Of a stretch of DNA of 19,635 nucleotides, positions 1 through 7,042 are shown one piece after another. The notes beneath the pieces are model-generated. The model ran no database searches. It saw only the letters and a list, made by a program, of their open reading frames with translations, and had not been told where the DNA came from. The translations under genes and the position numbers were made by a program. The stretch is from JBOHUC01 sp050733935 (GTDB taxonomy: Bacteria > Eisenbacteria > RBG-16-71-46 > DASYSL01): NCBI GenBank assembly GCA_050733935.1, contig JBOHUC010000004.1, positions 1 to 19,635 on the forward strand, in the 5' to 3' direction. Within the stretch, counting starts at the first letter, position 1. Every line of letters starts with the position of its first letter.

Positions 1-388
1 ACGGGGGCTGCGAGTATCTTCTTCCTCACGGCGGCGTCTCCTTCCGTTCGGGCGAATGCCCGGGTTCTTGGTCGAACCAGAAAGGTACGTCGCCTTCAGC
101 CTTTTACACACCTGTTGATCTTAGCCCAACTCGAGGGCCGCTTCGTGGACGTCTAGGACCCCCCGGATTGCATTTGCAACACTCGGGAATTTGTAATCTC
201 TGCCTGAATTACTCTCACAGGGTCTGCCGCGCGGCTTTCGACACAATCTCCCAATTGCATGTCATTGGACGAGTTCCAATGGCAATCAACGACGCATCCC
301 TCGTGGCATGGTCCGTGCGCTTTTGAACCACGATGTAGGAATTCGCATGCCCTGGAAGGCACGACCACCACTGGGAGGCGCACAACAG
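1..388. other. left-edge stretch with no supported gene
   Basis: No convincing gene is visible here. One plus-strand frame is open from base 1 to a stop at 154-156 (51 codons). It could be the tail of a gene cut by the window edge, but its translation shows no family motif I recognise. The rest up to the OmpA-type gene contains only frames that fail to look like protein. It presumably holds the promoter of that gene, but I see no -35/-10 pair good enough to call. Confidence 0.5.
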
Positions 389-1903
389 ATGAGAGCTCCG
401 CGAATCGCTTTCGCCAGTCTTCTCGCACTGCTGTATTGCGGCCTCTCGCCTGGATCCGCCCGATCCGAGCCGGGGGGCCTGCACGTGAACATCACCCCCT
501 TCGGCGGCTACGGCGTCTGGGCCAAGGACATCAATCTCGCGAACAAGGCGATGTTCGGAGGCCGCGTCGGCGTCGGGTTCGGCAAGTACGTGGGACTCGA
601 AACCTATTACAGCTGGATGATGACCCGCACCGAGTATGGAAACGGGGACTCGCTCTTCGTCGCCAACAGTACGAGCCCGCGTTCGGATCAAACCGTCAAT
701 GGCTACGGCCTCGATGCGACTGTCAACCTGCTCCCTTCGACCTCGTTCAATCCGTACGTCTTCGCCGGATGGCACGAGGAGAAGATCGAGTCCGATGTCT
801 CGAACATCCGCTCGTTCATGAACGGGCCGGAGTTCGGAGGCGGGCTCAAGTTCGCCCTCAGTCGGAAGACTGCGGCCCGATTCGAAATCCGCGATCAGCT
901 CTGGCAGTTCGACTCGCCGCCGGATCCCGATCCTCCGGGAGACAAGAGCATTCACAACCTGTTCTATACGGGTGGCATTCAGCTCTCGCTGGGTGGCACC
1001 TACGACAGCGGTGACCTCGATCAGGACGGCGTCAAGGACAGCAAGGACACCTGTCCGGGAACGCCTCCCGGAGCCCTCGTCGATGCGAACGGATGTCCGC
1101 TCGATGCCGATCAGGATCTCGTGGCCGACGGGATCGACCAGTGTCCCAACACGCCGGCAGGTGCCACGGTGGACGCGCGGGGCTGTCCGACCGATACGGA
1201 CAACGACGGCGTTCCGGATGGGATCGACCAGTGCGCGGGCACGCTTGCGGGCACACCGGTCGATGCGCGTGGCTGCGCTCTGGATGCGGATGCGGACGGT
1301 GTCGCCGACGGCCTCGATCAATGTCCGAATACCCCGGCGGGCACGCAGGTCGATGCCCGCGGATGCCCGGTCCTCCTGGACGCGGACAGCGATGGTGTTC
1401 CGGACGACAAGGACCTGTGCCCGAACACGCTGGGCGGAGTCAAGGTCGACGCCTCCGGATGTCCCATCACGCTGACCGAGCGGGAAACCGAGCTTCTGGA
1501 CAAGGGACGGATCACGACGCGCGAGATCCACTTCGAAACCGCGAAGTGGGACATCCTGCCCGAGTCCCGGCCCGTCCTCGACGACATCGGCGCGATCCTG
1601 ATCCAGTGGCCCAAGCTGCGGATCGAAGTCGGCGGTCACTGCGACTCGCGCGGATCCGATGCCTACAACCTGGATCTCTCGCAGAAGCGCGCGCAGGCCG
1701 TGCTCGACTATCTCCTCACCCGGTTCCCGCAGATCACCCGCGATCAGTACACCGCGAAGGGCTACGGCGAACGCGAGCCGGTCGCGACCAATCGAACCGT
1801 GGAGGGCATGGCAAAGAATCGCCGTGTCGAGTTCAAGGTCCTGAACGTCGAGGAGCTGACGAAGGAGCGCGAGCGCCGACGACTGCTCGAGAAGGGCGAA
1901 TAG
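389..1903 (+). CDS. OmpA-family outer-membrane protein with thrombospondin type 3 repeats
   Basis: A 504-residue exported envelope protein that likely links the outer membrane to peptidoglycan. The start at 389 is chosen over an in-frame ATG at 308 because it follows a GGGAGG Shine-Dalgarno (373-378) and opens directly into a signal peptide (MRAPRIAFASLLALLYCGLS). Residues about 30-203 look like a small beta-barrel with alternating polar and aromatic strands. About 209-360 are five acidic Ca-binding type 3 repeats (DxDxDGVxDxxDxCP...VDxxGCP). About 379-485 form the OmpA C-terminal domain. In that domain the motif GGHCDSRG (415-422) has Cys where Thr is usual (GHTDS). The diaminopimelate-binding Asp (D419) and Arg (R434) are retained. 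The C-terminus is a charged helix rich in Arg and Glu. The gene converges on the minus-strand block, with only 13 bases between stop codons. The family call is firm; the barrel assignment is inferred from pattern only. Confidence 0.93.
   Translation: MRAPRIAFASLLALLYCGLSPGSARSEPGGLHVNITPFGGYGVWAKDINLANKAMFGGRVGVGFGKYVGLETYYSWMMTRTEYGNGDSLFVANSTSPRSDQTVNGYGLDATVNLLPSTSFNPYVFAGWHEEKIESDVSNIRSFMNGPEFGGGLKFALSRKTAARFEIRDQLWQFDSPPDPDPPGDKSIHNLFYTGGIQLSLGGTYDSGDLDQDGVKDSKDTCPGTPPGALVDANGCPLDADQDLVADGIDQCPNTPAGATVDARGCPTDTDNDGVPDGIDQCAGTLAGTPVDARGCALDADADGVADGLDQCPNTPAGTQVDARGCPVLLDADSDGVPDDKDLCPNTLGGVKVDASGCPITLTERETELLDKGRITTREIHFETAKWDILPESRPVLDDIGAILIQWPKLRIEVGGHCDSRGSDAYNLDLSQKRAQAVLDYLLTRFPQITRDQYTAKGYGEREPVATNRTVEGMAKNRRVEFKVLNVEELTKERERRRLLEKGE
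1013..1468 (+). repeat. five coding thrombospondin type 3 repeats
   Basis: Five tandem units of about 29-32 codons inside the OmpA-family gene. Each reads roughly D-x-D-x-D-G-V-x-D-x-x-D-x-C-P-x-T-x-x-G-x-x-V-D-x-x-G-C-P. Each carries one Cys pair and an Asp ladder typical of calcium-binding type 3 repeats. The units differ enough at DNA level that recent expansion is not evident. Confidence 0.88.
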
Positions 1904-1916
1904 CCGCGCGAGCCCG

Positions 1917-2327
1917 TCATCGCAGAATGGTCACTTTCCGGGTCCCGGCCCGAGCGCCGTCGACTCCGAGGCAGGCAAAGTACACTCCAGCGGCCACGCG
2001 GGTGCCTCCATCCGCGTGGCCGTCCCATGCGACCTGGTGACGGCCGGCGGGCAACGACCCCAGGTGCAGGACGCGGACACGCCGTCCGGTGACGTCATGA
2101 ACGCTCACCTCGACCACGCCGGTTCGGGCGAGCGCAAAGCCGAGGGTTGAGCCGCCCGCGGTGGGATTGGGGACCGGTGCTTCGAGCACTCCCTCGGGAA
2201 TCGTCCGGTCGCCCGGCACGTCCACCAGATTCGGATCGGTCGTCTCGAAGCGTACCAGCGCGCGCGGAAGTCTTGAACGGGACGTACAAGTTCCCGGAAG
2301 CCGAACCGGTGAGCTGAATCCAGGCAA
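1917..2327 (-). pseudogene. orphan FlgD-like Ig-fold C-terminal domain (gene remnant)
   Basis: The last about 85 residues form a clear FlgD-like immunoglobulin-fold tail: PxPNPTAGGSTLGFAL, then VHDVTGRRVRVL, AGRHQVAWDG and GVYFACL, ending in RKVTILR. Such tails normally end a large secreted protein, where they serve as an outer-membrane secretion or sorting signal. Here the frame opens only with a weak TTG at 2327, has no Shine-Dalgarno and no signal peptide, and has no larger protein in front of it. Just upstream, a different frame (about 2255-2350) reads like protein (AIAWIQLTGSASGNLYVPF). This suggests a frameshift near 2255 and loss of the N-terminal body. It lies 29 bases downstream of the DHGV-repeat gene on the same strand. 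It could alternatively be a short expressed ORF, but a decayed secreted-protein gene fits better. Confidence 0.55.
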
Positions 2328-2356
2328 TCGCAGGCGCGCGATCGGGGCGACAGGTT

Positions 2357-3457
2357 CTACCGGGGCTTGTAGCCTTGATTGCGCAGCGCGATGATCTCGT
2401 CGAGCGCGAGGTCCCGGCCCTGACTCGCACGAACGCGACGCACGTACGAGGCGTCGACGCCGTGATTGCGGGCCTGGATCAACTCCTCGAGGGGCAGGGA
2501 CTTGAACCCCACGTCCGCCATGTCCTCGACGTACTCGGGGTCGACCCCGTGGTTGCGTGCCATGAGGAACATCTCGAGCGAGGCCTTCTTGTAGCCCAGG
2601 TCCCGCATCCCTTCGATGAATTGTGGGTCCACGCCGTGATCGCGCATCGAGATGAGCTCGTCGAGCGAGAGATCTCCGTAGCCGAGCTCCTTGTAGCCCT
2701 CGATGAATTGCGCATCCACGCCGTGATCACGCGCGCGAAGCAGCTGCTCGAACGGCAGGTTCTTGAACCCCGCGTTCGCCAGAGCGCGGACGTAGGCCGG
2801 ATCGACACCGTGATCGCGAGCCATGACGAGCTCGTTGAGCGAGTCGAGGCGGTATCCGAGCGTCCCCATGCTCCGGACGTAGTCCTGACTCACCCCGTGG
2901 TCCGCCATCTTGAGGAGCATGAGAAGATCGGGCCTTCCGTACCCCTGCGTGTGAAGCTCGTCGAGGAGAGCGATGCCCGCATTCGCCATGACGAGTCGGA
3001 CATGCTCCGCTTCGGTCGGCGTCTCGAGGCCACGGCGCTTCAATTCGGCGGGGAATTTGGGATCGAGCACGAGCTCGTACGTTCCGGCCCCGCGGTTCCC
3101 ATCGATGCTTCCGCGGCAGTGGAATGTCCCTCCGTCGCGCCGCACGCGGAACGTCACGGGGTGCGCCCCGGACGTGAGATCCGCGGCGGTGAGCCCCTCC
3201 AGGTGGTCGAACGACACGAGCTGAGAGCCCCAGCTCTGCCAGCCTTGAACCCCCGTCCGGCGGAACGAAATCCGGAGCATGTCGCTCCGGTCCCTCTTCG
3301 AAGAGGGGTCGAGGAACCACTGACCCAGTCGCGCGTCCCGATCCGCGGGGGTTGCGGCCCGCGCACAGCCGAGCGTGCCGCCCAGGGTGCCGCCGAAGGT
3401 GCTCGTCAGAATGACAATCAGGGCTGCGGCCAGCGGCCGGGTGCGCGTCTGCAACAT
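2357..3457 (-). CDS. exported protein with six 29-residue DHGV repeats
   Basis: A 366-residue protein. A hydrophobic N-terminus ends near CARA-ATPA, a plausible signal peptidase I site; the Cys beside it makes a lipoprotein possible, but the lipobox is poor. Residues about 40-160 form a beta-rich domain (VTFRVRRDGGTFHCRGSIDG, then GAGTYELVLDPKF). Residues 186-359 are six perfectly spaced 29-residue units of the form [DN]HGVDxxYVxxxxxxGFxxLxxEELxxAR, predicted to be paired helices. In my recollection the same arrangement (short beta domain, then DHGV repeats) forms the C-terminal extracytoplasmic part of BlaR1/M56-like peptidases and anti-sigma factors in Acidobacteria and FCB bacteria; here it stands alone without membrane or protease domain. 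A GGGAGG Shine-Dalgarno precedes the ATG. Function is unknown; a protein-binding scaffold is a guess. Confidence 0.85.
   Translation of the reverse strand: MLQTRTRPLAAALIVILTSTFGGTLGGTLGCARAATPADRDARLGQWFLDPSSKRDRSDMLRISFRRTGVQGWQSWGSQLVSFDHLEGLTAADLTSGAHPVTFRVRRDGGTFHCRGSIDGNRGAGTYELVLDPKFPAELKRRGLETPTEAEHVRLVMANAGIALLDELHTQGYGRPDLLMLLKMADHGVSQDYVRSMGTLGYRLDSLNELVMARDHGVDPAYVRALANAGFKNLPFEQLLRARDHGVDAQFIEGYKELGYGDLSLDELISMRDHGVDPQFIEGMRDLGYKKASLEMFLMARNHGVDPEYVEDMADVGFKSLPLEELIQARNHGVDASYVRRVRASQGRDLALDEIIALRNQGYKPR
2381..2902 (-). repeat. six tandem 87-bp coding repeats (DHGV units)
   Basis: Six contiguous 29-codon units with no length variation. Each begins DHGV or NHGV and ends in an Arg two to three residues after a hydrophobic stretch. 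A partial seventh (NQGYKPR) closes the protein. Protein conservation is strongest at H-G-V, the Y/F five residues later, the G-Y/F at positions 16-17 and the closing Ala/Met-Arg. Codon choice varies between units, so the array is under protein-level selection rather than freshly duplicated. Confidence 0.85.
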
Positions 3458-3559
3458 GACGGGGCCTCCCGCCGGTCCCGGCCACTCCGGGCTCCGGCTA
3501 TTCGTTTCGAGCCTCGAGGAGGCGCGAAGGTTGAAAGCGGAGCCCCAGGAATGCGCCTC

Positions 3560-5536
3560 TCAGGGCAATAACGGGTCGGGATTGCCCCACAGCCAGTGGT
3601 CGAACCACTCGAGATTGTGCTCGACCACGGCCTTGTACTGCCCGAGTCGGTACGGGAGGTGGCCCACCCCGTTGTACACGATCATCTTCGTGGGCACGCC
3701 CCGGTCCTTGAGGGCGCGGTGAAGCGCGTGCGCACTCACGATCGGCGACACGCCATCGTTCTCCCCGTGCTGGATGAGGGTCGGCGTCCGGGCCAGCTGG
3801 CTGTAGGTCAGCGGCGTCGACCGCCGATGGGATTCGGCGTCCCACCAGGGAACGGGAAGCTTCGGATCGGGGGGAAGCGCCGTGCCCGCTCCCATGGCGT
3901 AGAACGGCGTGAAGTCCGAAACCCCCGCACCCATCGAAACCGCTTTGAACCGATCGCCGTAAGTCGTCGCAAGTGCGGCGATGTAGCCGCCATGACTCCA
4001 GCCCATGAGTCCGAGCCGTGCGGTGTCCACGATGCCGCGAGCGACGAGCGCGTCCACGCCGCTCACGACGTCCTCGTATTCCGGAAGTCCGAATCCGTCC
4101 GCGAGAAGCTCGCGGAACCGCGCCCCGTAGCCGATCGACCCGCGGTAATTGGGCCGGAGCACGAGGGCCCCGCGCGATGCGAAAAGCTCGGCCGGGTAGA
4201 CCATGTCGCGGGTGATCGTCGCCTGGTCGACATCCGCCGGACCCCCGTGCACGATGACCACCAGTGGATACTTCCGCGTCGAATCGAAGTCGACCGGCTT
4301 GACGAGCACGCCTTCGATCGGCGTGCCGTCCGCCGATTTCCACTGGACGAGCTCGCGTGTCGCGAGCTGCCATCGGTCGAGCTGATCGCCCATGTGCGTG
4401 AGCCTCACAGCGTCCTGTGGCTGCTCGACCGGGCCGACGAACACTTCCTGGTAATGCTTCGAGTCCGCGCGCACGAACGCCATCCGGGTTCCATCGGCAC
4501 TGAACGAAAACGCGAAGTTCACGGATTCGAACGGCTCAGTGAGCCGCCGGATCGCGCCGGTGGCCGGATCGAGGAGGAAGAGATGCTGATACGTACGCTG
4601 CCGGGCCGCGAAGTAGATGCCCTTCGACGTCCAGGCGAACGGCGTGGGTTGTTCGTCGAAGCTTTCGGTGACCACACGGGAGGCGCCTCCCGCCGCCGGC
4701 ACGATGGCGAGCCTTCCCATGGAGTGCGCGAACCACTTGTCGTCGGGTCGCCACACGTACGTGCGATAGACCAGTTGCGATCCATCGGGGGACCAGATCG
4801 GAAAGAAGTCCGGCCCGTTGTTGCCGGCGACGCGCGTGACCGAGCGATCGTCGAGGCGGACCACGTAGATGTCGTACGTCCCGAACGAGTAGGGGGCGCC
4901 GGCCGTGCTCGCGTGGAAGGCGATGCGCTTCGAGTCGGGTGACCAGAAGATGTCGTCCACCGAAATCGCCGAGGAATCCGTGATCGCGACCGGCGCCGAG
5001 CGGCCGTCCGCGTCCATGATCCAGAGACGCGAGCTCCACACGTCCTCGTCGCCCACCACATGGAATTCGGCGGGTTCCTTCGCTCGAGCCACGCGGGCGG
5101 AAGTGGTGTAGGCGATCCGCCTCCCGTCGGGCGACCACTGGAAGTGTTCGACGCCGCTCTCCGCGGACGTAAGGCGGGAAGGAGTCGTGTCCGGCGGCGA
5201 GAGGACGAACACTTGCGCCGCCCCCGTGCGGCTGGACAGGAACGCGAGCCGGCGTCCGTCCGGCGACCAGCGCGCGGTCGTGCTGTGGCCCGGGGCGTTC
5301 GTGAGCGGCCGGTGTTCACCCGTTTCGATGTCGACGAGCCAGAGCTCGTCGTCGAACCGATCGATCTTCCAGTCCGGCGTGCGCACCATGTAGGCGACGC
5401 GGCGTCCGTCCGGCGACAGGCTCGGGACATCGGCCGCCTTGAGGCTCATCCACTCTTCGAGCGAGGGCACCGCGCGATCCGCAGCGTCCGCGACCGACGC
5501 GTTGAAAAGCACGAGGAGAAGCAGGAGTCGGGGCAT
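3560..5536 (-). CDS. exported S9-family peptidase (prolyl oligopeptidase / acylaminoacyl peptidase type)
   Basis: A 658-residue serine peptidase predicted to cleave short peptides outside the cytoplasm. The start at 5536 gives a clean signal peptide (MPRLLLLLVLFNASVADA); an in-frame ATG at 5548 is nearly as good, while longer versions run into the promoter region. Residues about 20-390 form a beta-propeller with at least six WSPDGRR-type blades. The C-terminal alpha/beta hydrolase domain carries the oxyanion motif HGGP (430-433), nucleophile Ser514 in GWSHGG, Asp594 in HGENDG and His626 in GVGH. The triad is complete and the length is normal for the family. The gene diverges from the GntR-type regulator, and a good candidate promoter with an overlapping operator lies in the gap, so it is the obvious target of that regulator. 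Exact substrate cannot be told from sequence. Confidence 0.93.
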   Translation of the reverse strand: MPRLLLLLVLFNASVADAADRAVPSLEEWMSLKAADVPSLSPDGRRVAYMVRTPDWKIDRFDDELWLVDIETGEHRPLTNAPGHSTTARWSPDGRRLAFLSSRTGAAQVFVLSPPDTTPSRLTSAESGVEHFQWSPDGRRIAYTTSARVARAKEPAEFHVVGDEDVWSSRLWIMDADGRSAPVAITDSSAISVDDIFWSPDSKRIAFHASTAGAPYSFGTYDIYVVRLDDRSVTRVAGNNGPDFFPIWSPDGSQLVYRTYVWRPDDKWFAHSMGRLAIVPAAGGASRVVTESFDEQPTPFAWTSKGIYFAARQRTYQHLFLLDPATGAIRRLTEPFESVNFAFSFSADGTRMAFVRADSKHYQEVFVGPVEQPQDAVRLTHMGDQLDRWQLATRELVQWKSADGTPIEGVLVKPVDFDSTRKYPLVVIVHGGPADVDQATITRDMVYPAELFASRGALVLRPNYRGSIGYGARFRELLADGFGLPEYEDVVSGVDALVARGIVDTARLGLMGWSHGGYIAALATTYGDRFKAVSMGAGVSDFTPFYAMGAGTALPPDPKLPVPWWDAESHRRSTPLTYSQLARTPTLIQHGENDGVSPIVSAHALHRALKDRGVPTKMIVYNGVGHLPYRLGQYKAVVEHNLEWFDHWLWGNPDPLLP

Positions 5537-5590
5537 GTCACTCACCATTTCAAGGAGGGCCGTGGCCGGCTGGGAGCGGAAATCGAGTCC

Positions 5591-5617
5591 TCGACAGGCG
5601 ACGTAGACATGTATACA
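5591..5617 (+). promoter_or_regulatory. candidate promoter of the GntR-type gene, possibly leaderless
   Basis: TCGACA (5591-5596), a 15-bp spacer, then TATACA (5612-5617). The expected transcription start falls about 7 bases downstream, essentially on the ATG at 5626. No Shine-Dalgarno precedes that ATG, so a leaderless mRNA is plausible. The spacer is shorter than the usual 17 bp, so this is moderate evidence only. Confidence 0.4.
5610..5617. promoter_or_regulatory. TGTATACA palindrome, likely GntR/FadR-type operator
   Basis: A perfect 8-bp palindrome nine bases before the regulator's ATG. TGTATACA-centred sites are typical operators of GntR regulators with an FCD domain. It coincides with the candidate -10 boxes of both divergent promoters, so one bound dimer could repress both genes. 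I saw no second copy in noncoding parts of the window. Confidence 0.55.
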
Positions 5618-5638
5618 CTTTGCCCATGAGTCCGTCAA
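5610..5638 (-). promoter_or_regulatory. candidate sigma70-type promoter of the S9 peptidase gene
   Basis: Read on the minus strand: TTGACG (5638-5633), a 17-bp spacer, then TATACAT (5615-5609). Spacing is ideal and both boxes match the consensus well. The expected start is near 5602, leaving a leader of about 55-65 bases before the peptidase start codon. The -35 box lies inside the first codons of the divergent regulator gene. Confidence 0.5.
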
Positions 5639-6291
5639 GCCCGGCTGAACCCGGGCCTTTCGAGATCAAAGGAACCGCCGAGCAGATTGCCGACCGGGTT
5701 CGGATGGAGATCGAGGAGGGACACCTCCCTCCTGGAACACCCCTCAACCAGGTCGATCTGGCCGTGCGTTTCGGCATGAGCCGCATTCCCGTGCGCGAGG
5801 CCCTGCGGCATCTCGCTGCGGAGGGCTATGTCACCTACAGGCCGAACCGCGGCGCGACCGTGGTGAGCGCCGTTGCCCCCGACGAGATCGAAGAGATCAT
5901 CGAGATCCGCGAGTGCCTCGAGACGCGGCTCATGGGCCGTGCGCTCGACCGTCTGACGGCAGAGGATCTCGGGCGAGCCTCCGAGGCGCTCGATGCGCTC
6001 AATCGCGGGCGGACCCCCGAGCAATTGCAGGGTGCCCATCAGCGGTTCCACACCCTTCTCTTCCACGCTGCGGAGCGGCCCCGGATGGCCGCGATCATCA
6101 ACAGCTGGAGATTCCGCCTCGATGCGCACCCGGACGTGGACGGCGCGCGCAAGCGGGCCTTCGCGCGCGCCACGCGCGACGTGCATCGACGCCTGCTCGA
6201 CGCCTGCCGCAAGCGGGACCGCAAGACCGTCGCCCGTTGTGTCGCCGACGAATACGAGATCATCCGCACGACCCGCGGAAAGATCAGCTGA
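5626..6291 (+). CDS. GntR-family transcriptional regulator, FadR subfamily with FCD domain
   Basis: A 221-residue DNA-binding regulator. Residues about 18-82 are the GntR winged helix (IADRVRMEIEEGHLPPG, then FGMSRIPVREALRHLAAEG). About 88-212 are an all-helical FCD ligand domain. FCD proteins usually bind a metal through one Asp and three His to sense small carboxylates. Here His142 and His187 are present, the usual Asp is His138, and the last His position falls in VADEYE (206-211). Metal binding may therefore be altered or absent. The ATG at 5626 is preferred to a TTG at 5620. No Shine-Dalgarno is visible, and the TGTATACA palindrome directly upstream implies autoregulation. The ligand is unknown; control of the divergent peptidase gene is inferred from layout. 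Confidence 0.9.
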   Translation: MSPSSPAEPGPFEIKGTAEQIADRVRMEIEEGHLPPGTPLNQVDLAVRFGMSRIPVREALRHLAAEGYVTYRPNRGATVVSAVAPDEIEEIIEIRECLETRLMGRALDRLTAEDLGRASEALDALNRGRTPEQLQGAHQRFHTLLFHAAERPRMAAIINSWRFRLDAHPDVDGARKRAFARATRDVHRRLLDACRKRDRKTVARCVADEYEIIRTTRGKIS

Positions 6292-6389
6292 ACTCTTGAC
6301 GCAGAATTTGGATGCGTTCAGCACCGCGACCGCGCGAGAGTAATCATCCCGGGCGCCGCGCGTATTCTCCTGATTCGTACGAGGGTCCA

Positions 6390-6866
6390 ATGAAATCGAT
6401 CGTCGCTGCCGCCGTCCTGCTTGCCGCTGGGATCTCTCCCCTCGACGCGAAGGAACGCACTCAGCCTTTCAAGACCCTCACCGGAGCATTCTTTGCCCTT
6501 TCGGTCGCGGACATGCCGGCGAGCGTCCAGTGGTACACGGACATGCTCGGACTTTCGGTCGTCCTGGAAGTGCGCGAGGGAATCGAGGTCACGGTTCTCG
6601 AGGGGGGCGGCCTGACCGTGGAACTCATCCGCGATCCGGCCGCGCGCCCTCTGAGCGTCGCGGCTCCCGGTGTGACACGGCCGGAACTCGTGCATGGATT
6701 CTTCAAAGCGGGATTCCTCGTCAAAGACTTCGAGAAGACGGTCGAAGAGCTGCGCGCCCGAGGGGTGACGATCGCGTTTGGCCCGTTTCCCGCCAATGAG
6801 CGGCAGAAGGCCAATGTCCTGATTCGGGACAATTCTGGAAACTTGATTCAGATCTTCGGCACATAG
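6390..6866 (+). CDS. exported VOC-fold (glyoxalase/bleomycin resistance-like) protein
   Basis: A 158-residue protein. Residues 1-20 form a signal peptide (MKSIVAAAVLLAAGISPLDA), which favours the start at 6390 over an in-frame ATG at 6312; a GAGGG lies just upstream with tight spacing. The rest is one VOC unit with two beta-alpha-beta-beta-beta halves: FFALSVADMPASVQWYTDMLGL in the first, FLVKDFEKTVEELRARGV and LIRDNSGNLIQIFG in the second. The family usually binds a divalent metal through His and Glu. Here the first-strand His is missing and the final Glu is Gln (NLIQIF), so classical metal-dependent chemistry is doubtful. An exported VOC protein is uncommon. It follows the regulator gene by 98 bases on the same strand and may be co-transcribed. 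Function not assignable. Confidence 0.82.
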   Translation: MKSIVAAAVLLAAGISPLDAKERTQPFKTLTGAFFALSVADMPASVQWYTDMLGLSVVLEVREGIEVTVLEGGGLTVELIRDPAARPLSVAAPGVTRPELVHGFFKAGFLVKDFEKTVEELRARGVTIAFGPFPANERQKANVLIRDNSGNLIQIFGT

Positions 6867-7042
6867 CGTCACGACCGGGCCGATCGGGGTCAGGGAAACG
6901 TGAGGAGGTTGTTCTTCGCGGCAACCCATTGAAGTGGTCCTTGGGCGGGACTTACGCTCAGGACTCCCACGCAGGGCACCGCGGCTTTCGCCGAGATCCC
7001 CTCGTCTCAAGAGCTGCAGCAAAGGAGTCAGGAGGACCCGCC

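Noticed and set aside
1..156. Open frame running in from the left edge
   Set aside because: 51 codons with no recognisable family motif; could equally be chance in GC-rich DNA.
215..1639. 474-codon open frame on the minus strand opposite the OmpA-family gene
   Set aside because: It is the antisense shadow of a clear OmpA/type 3 repeat gene; composition is Arg/Val/Asp-rich without family motifs, as expected for high-GC antisense frames.
2381..2902. Regular 87-bp periodicity considered as a CRISPR-like or noncoding array
   Set aside because: The period is an exact multiple of three, conservation is at protein level, and the units are contiguous with no spacers.
2375..3571. 398-codon plus-strand frame opposite the DHGV-repeat gene
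   Set aside because: It mirrors the repeats of the real gene on the other strand and shows no signal peptide or domain of its own.
3596..4942. 448-codon plus-strand frame opposite the S9 peptidase gene
   Set aside because: The minus-strand peptidase has a complete catalytic triad and propeller; this frame is His/Arg-rich shadow.
5620..5628. TTG at 5620 as start of the GntR-type gene
   Set aside because: The ATG two codons later is stronger, and neither has a Shine-Dalgarno; the TTG lies almost against the candidate -10 box.
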